From contig JAAZON010000241.1 of the NCBI GenBank assembly GCA_012797725.1, positions 1 through 8,778 on the forward strand: a stretch of 8,778 nucleotides of DNA, given 5' to 3'. Under the pieces are notes generated by a model. That model worked only from the letters and a program-made list of their open reading frames with translations. It was not told where the DNA came from and did no database searches. Positions 1 to 5,560 of this stretch are shown piece by piece. A program made the position numbers and the translations under genes. The number at the start of each line of letters is the position of its first letter. The stretch's first letter is position 1. Source of the stretch: SAR324 cluster bacterium (GTDB lineage: Bacteria; Bdellovibrionota; UBA2361; JAAZON01).

Positions 1-729
1 ACGCAGGGCCCTAAACTTATTCTTTTGCATGGTCTTTTGGGGCAGATGTCAAATTGGGAAGCGGTAACCCCCTGCTTTGCCCGCTTTTCGAGACCACATG
101 CTGTCCAATTCCCTCTTCTTACTGGGCATAAGACAGAGGTTAAGGTAAATGCCCTTTGCTTATACACGGAATATTATATTCGAAAATACGAGCTTGCACC
201 TGTAACGCTCTGTGGAAATTCCTTAGGTGGTCATGTTGCGCTTCGTCTGGCGATTGCAAGACCTGAACTTGTCGATTGTTTAATATTGAGTGGAGCCTCA
301 GGTTTATACGAGCATTCGGTGGATGCACTTCCTGTTCGTCCAGATAAAAATTATATAACAACTCATATGAAAAGGGTTTTTTACGATCCAAAGTTTACTA
401 CCCCTGAGGCGGTGGAAGATATTTATAGGATTCTGTCTAGCCGTGGGAAAGTCCTTAATTTGATTCAATCAGCTCGTAGTGCAAAAAGGGATAACGTTTT
501 ATCTGATCTTAAGGATATTAAAGCTCCCACCCTTCTTCTTTGGGGTGAGAATGATTTGATCACAACTATGGACGTTGGGGAAACCTTCCATAAGGCAATT
601 CCTCATTCTAAACTTGTTACAATTGGAAAATGTGGCCATGCTCCTATGATAGAACATCCACAATGGTTCTCTGATGAAGTTGAGAAATTTTTGAAAGAGC
701 ATTCCCTGTATTTTAATCGGCAGAAATAA
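1..729 (+). CDS. alpha/beta hydrolase, 5' end missing
   Basis: Serine hydrolase of the alpha/beta fold; substrate not identifiable. The frame is open to the left edge (first codons read TQGPKLIL, then LHGLLG), so the gene begins outside the window. The TTG at 25 is not a real start, because it lies inside the conserved strand leading to the HG oxyanion-hole motif. The nucleophile elbow GNSLGG has its Ser codon at 220-222, the acid is probably the Asp of WGEND (553-555), and the catalytic His is in CGHAP (637-639) near the C-terminus. The visible 242 codons cover most of a usual 250-280 residue protein, so little is missing. No signal peptide can be judged. The TAA at 727-729 lies 15 nt before the CDGSH gene, suggesting co-transcription. 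Family assignment is firm; esterase, epoxide-hydrolase-like or C-C hydrolase activity cannot be separated from sequence. Confidence 0.9.
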   Translation, partial: TQGPKLILLHGLLGQMSNWEAVTPCFARFSRPHAVQFPLLTGHKTEVKVNALCLYTEYYIRKYELAPVTLCGNSLGGHVALRLAIARPELVDCLILSGASGLYEHSVDALPVRPDKNYITTHMKRVFYDPKFTTPEAVEDIYRILSSRGKVLNLIQSARSAKRDNVLSDLKDIKAPTLLLWGENDLITTMDVGETFHKAIPHSKLVTIGKCGHAPMIEHPQWFSDEVEKFLKEHSLYFNRQK

Positions 730-744
730 CAACTAGGAGGAAGC

Positions 745-984
745 ATGGCTGAAGATCCAAAAGTTGCGCAGAAAGCTCCTTATGTTCTTGATATGGAACC
801 AGGAATTTATTGGTGGTGCTCATGCGGGCATTCAGCTTCGCAGCCATTTTGTGATGGTTCTCATAAGGGCACAAGCTTTAGCCCTAAGGAGGTGCGTTTT
901 TCTGAGAAGACTAAAGTGGCATGGTGTGGCTGTAAACATTCAAAGAATGGCCATCAATGCGATGGAACTCACGAAAACTTGTGA
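745..984 (+). CDS. two-motif CDGSH iron-sulfur protein
   Basis: A 79-residue protein with two CDGSH-type [2Fe-2S] sites. Site 1 has C25, C27, C36 and H40 (CSCGHS...PFCDGSH). Site 2 has C61, C63, C72 and H76 (CGCKHS...QCDGTH). Both match the mitoNEET spacing C-x-C-x8-C-x3-H. Family members bind a [2Fe-2S] cluster with three Cys and one His and act in redox or cluster transfer; the partner here is unknown. Site 2 carries His at position 70 where the consensus usually has Pro. No membrane segment or signal peptide is present, so it should be cytosolic, like the double-CDGSH class (CISD3-like) of bacteria. The start is supported by AGGAGG at 735-740, 4 nt before ATG. It sits between the hydrolase and transketolase genes on the same strand. 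Family call is very secure; role is unknown. Confidence 0.93.
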   Translation: MAEDPKVAQKAPYVLDMEPGIYWWCSCGHSASQPFCDGSHKGTSFSPKEVRFSEKTKVAWCGCKHSKNGHQCDGTHENL

Positions 985-997
985 GCTGAGAACCAAT

Positions 998-1023
998 CAA
1001 ATTAGAGGCCGACGGGTAATTTG
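998..1023 (+). repeat. short inverted repeat before transketolase
   Basis: CAAATTA (998-1004) and TAATTTG (1017-1023) are perfect 7-bp inverted arms around a 12-nt GC-richer loop, in the 116-nt gap between the CDGSH and transketolase genes. Flanking bases could extend the stem with a bulge (ACC left, GT right). No T-run follows directly, so it does not look like an intrinsic terminator. It could be an mRNA processing or attenuation hairpin, an operator, or chance. Confidence 0.2.
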
Positions 1024-1100
1024 GTCTGAAGAACAACTCAGGCAGGTTCATTTTATTCTTCATGTAAGTTCAGAGAAAAAAAGATTGAAGGTGGACAGTT

Positions 1101-3092
1101 ATGAAAATCGATATTGAGAAAACCTCTCTGCTGGCAAAAACAATTCGCATGCTGTCCGTTGATGCGATAGAAAAAGCAAATTCTGGGCATCCAGGGATGC
1201 CTATGGGGGCTGCTGACTATACAGCGGTGCTATGGAATTACTTTTTGCACTTCGATCCAAAAGATCCCGAATGGTTAGGTCGAGATTATTTCGTGTTGTC
1301 GGCAGGCCACGGATCAATGTTGCTTTATTCTCTCTTGCATTTGTTTGGATATGAGCTGCCGATGTCCGAGCTTGAGAACTTCAGGCAGTGGGGGAGCAAA
1401 ACTCCTGGTCATCCAGAGTTTGGATTGACACCAGGTGTTGCTACTACCACAGGCCCATTAGGCCAGGGCTTTGGAAATGCAGTCGGAATTGCATTATCTC
1501 AAAAATTACTCGCAGAGAAGTATTCACCAGAGATATTCAGAGGCCAAGTCTTTGGGGTGGTGAGCGATGGTGACTTGATGGAGGGTATCAGTTCCGAGGC
1601 TGCTTCTATTGCCGGGCATCTTGGACTTGGTAATCTTGTTTTCATTTATGATGACAATCACATATCGATAGGGGGTAATACATCCATCTGCTTTAGCGAG
1701 GATGTTGCAATGCGTTTTCAAAGCTGTGGTTGGTATGTGCAAAAAATTGATGGGCACGACATTCAGGCTATTGCCGATTCACTTCAGAATGCTGTGTCTG
1801 AGTCGGAAAAACCTTCAATTATAATTGCAAGAACGACTATTGGTTTCGGAAGTCCTAATAAGTCGAATACTTCCGAAGTGCACGGAAGTCCACTTGGAAA
1901 AGAGGAAAGAGAACAAACAAGAAAAAATTTGAACTGGCCAATCTCCACCGATTTCTATATCCCAGACGAGATTCTTGAGTTTTGTGCCGCATCAGTTGAA
2001 GTAAAAAGCAAAGAAAGAAAAGAGTGGGATGCCTTTTATTCCAAATGGTCTAAGGAACATAAGTCTTTGGCAGCCGAACTCGATGCCCAACTTCACAACT
2101 CGATTCCAGCCAAACTTGAAGAGGAACTTGAGGCAACATTCTCTAAGTCAAAAAAAGATGCCACGCGGAATCTGTCTGGCCAAGTGCTTCAAGTGCTTGC
2201 AAAGCATCTTCCCTTTCTTATAGGAGGATCTGCGGATCTGGAACCATCTACCAAAACTCTTATTAAAGGTTCAGCGGACATTAAGAAGAATGAATTCACC
2301 GGAAGAAATATACGTTTTGGGGTTCGAGAGCATGCAATGGGAGCCATAGCTAATGGACTCGCCTATACAAAGCTTTGGATTCCATACACTGCTACATTTA
2401 TGGTTTTCTCGGATTACATGCGACCTACGATTAGGCTGGCAGCACTCTCACACCTTCAAGTATTGTTTATTTTTACACACGATAGTTTTTGGGTGGGTGA
2501 AGATGGTCCAACGCATCAACCAATTGAACAAGCTGCAAGCTTGAGACTGATTCCAAATACTTATGTTTTCAGGCCAGCTGATGGTTTAGAAACAGCAATG
2601 TGTTACCTCGCAGCTCTTAAAAGAAATAAAGGCCCAAGCGCACTCTTATTGACGCGGCAAAATGTTGAGCCTTTAGTAAGATCGGACTCATTTAAGCCTG
2701 AAGACATACTAAAAGGAGCTTACATAGTTGCAAATCCAGATGTTGAAGACCTAATAATAGTCGCAACCGGCTCTGAAGTTTCACTTTGTATCGAAGCAGT
2801 AAAGCTTCTAGAAAACAAGGGACTAAGGGCTCGTGTGGTTTCAATGCCTTGTGTGGAGTTGTTTCTTGAACAAGGTTCGAAATACATAGAGAGTATTCTT
2901 CCTAAAGGATCTACCCGTGTCTGCGTTGAAGCTGGAGTGACAACAGGATGGGAGGCAGTCGTTGGTTCAAGTGCGCTTATAATCGGCTTAAATCATTTTG
3001 GGGCCTCAGCTCCGGGAGAGATCCTAGCTGAAAAGTTCGGATTTAGTCCCGAATCAGTGGCAGAGAGAATTGAGGAGTATTGCTCTCTATAG
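1101..3092 (+). CDS. tkt: transketolase
   Basis: Transketolase (EC 2.2.1.1), thiamine-diphosphate enzyme of the non-oxidative pentose-phosphate pathway, moving two-carbon ketol units between sugar phosphates such as xylulose-5-P and ribose-5-P; cytosolic homodimer. At 663 residues it has the same length as E. coli TktA. Visible motifs, in order: SGHPG (H30), AGHGS (H70), GPLGQG (118-123), the ThDP/metal motif SDGDLMEG (155-162) with N186 in DDNH, HGSPLG (H261), GSADLEPS (376-383), FGVREHAMG with the catalytic Glu410, and EDGPTHQP (H472) in the substrate site. The C-terminal domain follows from about residue 540. All expected catalytic residues are present. The start ATG has an AAGGTGG-like Shine-Dalgarno 7 nt upstream. 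It follows the CDGSH gene by 116 nt and may be read from the same transcript. It converges on the FHA/metallopeptidase gene. Identification is essentially certain. Confidence 0.98.
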   Translation: MKIDIEKTSLLAKTIRMLSVDAIEKANSGHPGMPMGAADYTAVLWNYFLHFDPKDPEWLGRDYFVLSAGHGSMLLYSLLHLFGYELPMSELENFRQWGSKTPGHPEFGLTPGVATTTGPLGQGFGNAVGIALSQKLLAEKYSPEIFRGQVFGVVSDGDLMEGISSEAASIAGHLGLGNLVFIYDDNHISIGGNTSICFSEDVAMRFQSCGWYVQKIDGHDIQAIADSLQNAVSESEKPSIIIARTTIGFGSPNKSNTSEVHGSPLGKEEREQTRKNLNWPISTDFYIPDEILEFCAASVEVKSKERKEWDAFYSKWSKEHKSLAAELDAQLHNSIPAKLEEELEATFSKSKKDATRNLSGQVLQVLAKHLPFLIGGSADLEPSTKTLIKGSADIKKNEFTGRNIRFGVREHAMGAIANGLAYTKLWIPYTATFMVFSDYMRPTIRLAALSHLQVLFIFTHDSFWVGEDGPTHQPIEQAASLRLIPNTYVFRPADGLETAMCYLAALKRNKGPSALLLTRQNVEPLVRSDSFKPEDILKGAYIVANPDVEDLIIVATGSEVSLCIEAVKLLENKGLRARVVSMPCVELFLEQGSKYIESILPKGSTRVCVEAGVTTGWEAVVGSSALIIGLNHFGASAPGEILAEKFGFSPESVAERIEEYCSL

Positions 3093-3245
3093 GGTTGTGC
3101 TATTAACGTTCCTCACGTGTTGTGCAGTTTCCCAGTCTTGTGTCCTCCAGAGCGCCCCTGAATGATTTGCAGACATCGAATGAGGTAGGGCTTAGCTTAG
3201 AATATTCAGACGTTATGGAAGAGGGGGCGGGTAAGATGCCTAGAA
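3093..3245. other. convergent intergenic region
   Basis: 153 bp between the transketolase stop and the end of the opposing gene. No convincing terminator hairpin with a T-run was found on either strand. A + strand frame with GTG at 3122 stays open to the TAG at 3266-3268 (48 codons), and another frame from GTG 3097 gives 22 residues starting with a hydrophobic, Cys-rich stretch (LLTFLTCCAVSQSC). Neither has a convincing Shine-Dalgarno, so I do not call them genes. GTTGTGC occurs twice (3094-3100, 3119-3125), probably by chance. Confidence 0.4.
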
Positions 3246-3620
3246 TTATTCCAATTTTAAGTGATTAGGTAGAAGCCAGTTATCTAATTCTCTCCTCAAA
3301 TCCTTAAGTGATGCTCTTTCAGAGGGATCAGGAGGGATTGGGTTGACAGCCAAGTGGTTGATCGAATCTGGAAATATTTGACACTGGCGGGAATACCATG
3401 AAAGAAGCCCAGCTAGCTTTTCCCAAGATTTCTCGCAGGTGCCTCTAGCTGCCGCCATAACGTCATCTGCAAATTCAATTGAACGGCCAATGTCTTCGAA
3501 TGTTTCCAAGCTTCCAAGAATTAATGCCTTATAGATTGGAATGACAGAGCATGAAAGCAATGCATCACTAAAGGGTTTGGTTCCTGTAATTATAGAAAGG
3601 TACTTGCAGATCTCTCTCTC
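3246..3620 (-). pseudogene. frameshifted C-terminal part of FHA/HExxH protein
   Basis: A 124-codon open stretch on the - strand ending at TAA (3246-3248). It follows the 370-codon frame of the upstream gene but in a different register, and it begins inside the same (GA)6 tract, immediately after an in-frame TGA at 3621-3623. Read through the tract with one GA unit fewer, the upstream frame continues ...YEVEREICKYLSIITG... into this stretch with no stop, giving 484 residues in total. The segment looks like real protein: mixed helices with conserved-looking Trp and Cys residues (CEKSWEKLAG, LLSWYSRQC) and a charged end. It has no credible start of its own, since the first candidate is a TTG at 3558-3560 without a Shine-Dalgarno. 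I therefore read it as the separated C-terminal domain of the neighbouring gene, not as an independent gene. No family recognised for this part. Confidence 0.65.
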
Positions 3621-4702
3621 TCAACCTCGTAGCCTCCAGAATCCTGGGAAGGACTCTCCTTCTCTCCGTAAAATTCACATACCCCACTTTCAACGGTAGC
3701 TTCTTCAAAAAGTCGCCAAAGCAATGGCCCTCTAAAGCTTGCAACCGAAGATGCCCCACGTGATCCATAGTACTCTCCAATGTATGTCACTACTGCGTGA
3801 AATAGTTCATGGAGCAACAAACGAAAGTCCAAATAACGAGGAGGAATAACAATTGTTCTTTCATTGGCTATATGATATCCCAGCACCTTTTTATCTGGGC
3901 AACATTGATCAAATTCTACGTCGGACAAGACAACCAATACCAACGAGTCAAGCATCTGATTGATTTGCATAAGAAGCGGTCCGCCGTGTTTAAGGCGCAT
4001 GTACCCATCAAACGACGCTCTTGCAATTGCGAGCCCCCCAGTCGCCTTGTTCAAAACTTCGTTTCTGTCTTCTATTATGGAATTACTCATGATGACATTT
4101 GAGCGACACATACGATCATTGACGGGAAACACTAATTGGCGTTCAAGAAATCCATTAGATGGAAGACTCGAAGGAGATAACAACGGAACCGAGCTGTACA
4201 GTTTTAGGGTACTATTGTCAGTTTCTCTTGTCCGATTAAATCCCTCCTGCATTGGTTCGGCTATAGACTGGTTTTCCTTTTTATCTCCAAGCGCCACTAC
4301 CACACCGCCAAGCTTCAACAATATCCCAGATCTAAAATCGCAGACATGGCCAGGTTGAAGATCCCGCCAGGCGAGCTCTGAAAAACTGTAATATTGAATC
4401 CCATTTGTTGATGGCACATATGACTTATCCCTTTCAAATGCGCCGTCAAGCACTCTGTAGGATCCGTCCCAGAGCCTAGATACTGTCATGTGTTTAACAC
4501 TCACCGTATTCGGCAGCCCAAAAACTCCACCTCTTCCGAAGATCCTATTCTCCCCAGGCTCAAGATAAAGAGTTAAAGGCTTCCCTTCATATACCCTCTG
4601 GGTGATGGGTGCACCCTCACAAGATGGGAATAATTCAGTATACAACGGCTGATTTTCAGGCTCCGAATCGGGCGAGGGAATGTGGTGGATTGCGTCATTC
4701 AT
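3590..4702 (-). CDS. FHA-like domain plus HExxH zinc metallopeptidase-like protein
   Basis: A 370-residue frame as sequenced. Residues about 42-138 carry FHA-domain landmarks in the correct order: GR (56-57), S-x-x-H (S68/H71, SVKH), NG (100-101) and LQPGHVCDF (115-123) where FHA domains have L..GD.I.F. FHA domains bind phosphothreonine peptides. A hydrophilic linker (about 140-190) follows. The C-terminal half holds LLHELFHAVVTYIGE with the zinc motif H298-E299-x-x-H302; E333, E334 or E337 in LFEEATVES could be the third, gluzincin-type ligand. No signal peptide or membrane segment, so probably cytoplasmic. ATG at 4702 is the only good start: a stop lies 7 codons upstream and the next Met (72) is inside the FHA domain; the Shine-Dalgarno is weak. 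The end is abnormal: after ...YEVERER the frame runs 5 more residues to TAA, while the likely true C-terminus continues in another frame after the GA tract. Domain calls are from motifs only; substrate unknown. Confidence 0.72.
   Translation of the reverse strand: MNDAIHHIPSPDSEPENQPLYTELFPSCEGAPITQRVYEGKPLTLYLEPGENRIFGRGGVFGLPNTVSVKHMTVSRLWDGSYRVLDGAFERDKSYVPSTNGIQYYSFSELAWRDLQPGHVCDFRSGILLKLGGVVVALGDKKENQSIAEPMQEGFNRTRETDNSTLKLYSSVPLLSPSSLPSNGFLERQLVFPVNDRMCRSNVIMSNSIIEDRNEVLNKATGGLAIARASFDGYMRLKHGGPLLMQINQMLDSLVLVVLSDVEFDQCCPDKKVLGYHIANERTIVIPPRYLDFRLLLHELFHAVVTYIGEYYGSRGASSVASFRGPLLWRLFEEATVESGVCEFYGEKESPSQDSGGYEVERERSASTFL
3611..3622. repeat. (TC)6 / (GA)6 dinucleotide tract
   Basis: Six TC units on the + strand, which is GAGAGAGAGAGA in the coding sense of the - strand gene. 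The tract sits exactly where the FHA/metallopeptidase reading frame breaks. With six units the protein ends 9 codons later; with five units it would continue to 484 residues. Short tandem repeats inside coding regions are known sites of slipped-strand mispairing and phase variation. Confidence 0.9.
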
Positions 4703-4931
4703 TTTTGGAAACTCGATAACCTAGGCCAAATCTACACAAAAGCAGTTATTGCCCCACCATAACAAAAGATACCTAGATCCGTCACTTTTTAAAAAAAAAG
4801 ATCCAAGGAAGAGATGTTATGTGGCAAGGCACCGGAAGCTAACTACATAGTAAATGTTCAAATGAGCAAAGGGTTAACGTATTGAAAAATAGAGTCTTTC
4901 TCGTTAATACAGATCTGTTGTTGAATGATTA

Positions 4932-5147
4932 ATGGCTGGTGAATCCGAAATAGGCATCAATACTATCAAGGAACTAGAAAAGGCAAAAGTAATTCTCAAA
5001 GTATTGCTTGCGGGCATGAAACTACCCCGGCATTATTTTCTCAGAGAGGTTGCAGCGATCCTGAGGCAACTCTATGGACTCCAGTTCAAATTGGTTGCAA
5101 TCACAAATATTATTAAAATGAGCTTCAAGACTCGTAATAATTGTTGA
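4932..5147 (+). CDS. hypothetical 71-residue protein, doubtful
   Basis: Not recognised. ATG at 4932 directly follows an in-frame TGA (4926-4928), and I see no Shine-Dalgarno, which counts against translation. The product is basic and probably helical, with a charged N-terminal stretch (KELEKAKVILKVLLAGMKLP) and a hydrophobic/basic middle (REVAAILRQLYGLQFKLVAI). There is no signal peptide, zinc motif or known domain. A TTGAAA at 4882-4887 could be a -35 element but the matching -10 (TAATAC, 4905-4910) is poor. It may be a remnant of a longer gene or a chance ORF. Confidence 0.2.
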   Translation: MAGESEIGINTIKELEKAKVILKVLLAGMKLPRHYFLREVAAILRQLYGLQFKLVAITNIIKMSFKTRNNC

Positions 5148-5230
5148 AAATATAAAACTTAAGTATGTATCTCTACTCATTCACCAAACTTACACAGCGT
5201 AGCTGGAAAAAAGAGAGAATATTGGAGGCA

Positions 5231-5374
5231 ATGAAGATATTTATTATTTTGATTATATGCCTCATCCCTTCATTGATTAATGCATAGGGAAAAAGCCGAA
5301 ACAACGATACCAAAAAGCAGAAAACGGAAAAATTGAGCCCCACTATGGGTATGATAGATTATAGAGCAAAATAA
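5231..5374 (+). pseudogene. small secreted-peptide ORF interrupted by amber codon
   Basis: ATG at 5231 has a good GGAGG (5224-5228) 2 nt upstream. The first 18 codons read MKIFIILIICLIPSLINA, a textbook secretion signal: Lys, hydrophobic core, then a small-residue end with Ala at the cleavage position. The next codon is TAG (5285-5287). In the same frame the sequence stays open for 28 hydrophilic, Lys-rich codons (GKSRNNDTKKQKTEKL...) to TAA at 5372-5374. If the TAG were a sense codon (CAG is one change away), this would be a 47-residue exported peptide with a mature part of about 29 residues. Possibly a nonsense-mutated small secreted protein, an 18-residue hydrophobic peptide in its own right, or chance. 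A TATAAA box at 5151-5156 lies about 75 nt upstream. Confidence 0.35.
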
Positions 5375-5428
5375 TCCTTATATTCTCAATCATCTTAGTC
5401 TAGTGAGGCGAAACGGGAGTTGCTTCTC

Positions 5429-5458
5429 TTGCGAAAGTTCAATACCCTTTTTTAGGAT
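5429..5458 (+). promoter_or_regulatory. weak sigma70-like promoter candidate
   Basis: TTGCGA (5429-5434) and TAGGAT (5453-5458), each 4/6 to consensus, are separated by 18 nt and lie about 100 nt upstream of the membrane-protein start at 5561. Matches of this quality arise often by chance in AT-rich DNA, and the organism's promoter consensus is unknown. Confidence 0.2.
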
Positions 5459-5560
5459 GCTGTATCAGGGGTTTTGTGGAATGCCCTAGCCTAAAAGTCG
5501 CGCTGCTTTTATGGCATCTTGTAGTATTCTTGGGAATTTCAGATTTGACAGGAGTTTATA

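Larger units (their letters stand above)
4703..5560. other. gene-poor region with remnants and mini-ORFs
   Basis: About 860 bp with no confidently recognised gene. It must hold the promoter of the - strand FHA gene (starting 4702) and of the + strand membrane-protein gene (5561). Contents seen: an A/T block (TTTTT then nine A, 4786-4799); a 23-codon mini-ORF 4814-4885 with AAGGAA 4 nt upstream of its ATG; an inverted pair TTAACG (4874-4879) / CGTTAA (4902-4907); a 71-codon ORF (4932-5147); a TATAAA box at 5151-5156; a signal-peptide-like mini-ORF with an amber stop (5231-5374); and AT-rich filler from 5375. The mix of short, stop-interrupted frames suggests decayed genes or unrecognised small genes. 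Confidence 0.5.

Noticed and set aside
25..27. TTG as the start of the hydrolase
   Set aside because: The frame is open to base 1 and the upstream codons form the conserved strand before the HG motif.
764..1117. 117-codon + strand frame overlapping the CDGSH gene
   Set aside because: It is an out-of-frame shadow of the strongly supported CDGSH gene and runs into the transketolase start.
3590..3640. Programmed -1 ribosomal frameshift at the GA tract
   Set aside because: A -1 shift would restore the frame, but GAGAGAGA is not a X-XXY-YYZ slippery heptamer and I saw no clear downstream stem-loop; repeat-length change explains it more simply.
3568..3780. 70-codon - strand frame across the frameshift
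   Set aside because: It overlaps both parts of the metallopeptidase gene in the third register; its residues look like a shadow of the HExxH domain.
3809..4358. Two + strand frames of 97 and 132 codons
   Set aside because: They lie antisense within the FHA/HExxH gene, have no Shine-Dalgarno or recognisable motif, and are explained as shadows.
4891..4931. Response-regulator-like start (RVFLVNTDLLLND)
   Set aside because: The resemblance is a short hydrophobic-acidic pattern, the frame stops at once, and no phospho-acceptor context follows.
5425..5465. tRNA-like T arm around GTTCAATAC
   Set aside because: The flanking bases do not pair into a 5-bp stem and no acceptor or anticodon arm fits.
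5464..5486. AGGG/CCCT hairpin upstream of the membrane-protein gene as a terminator
   Set aside because: The stem is only 4 bp with a long loop and no T-run follows.
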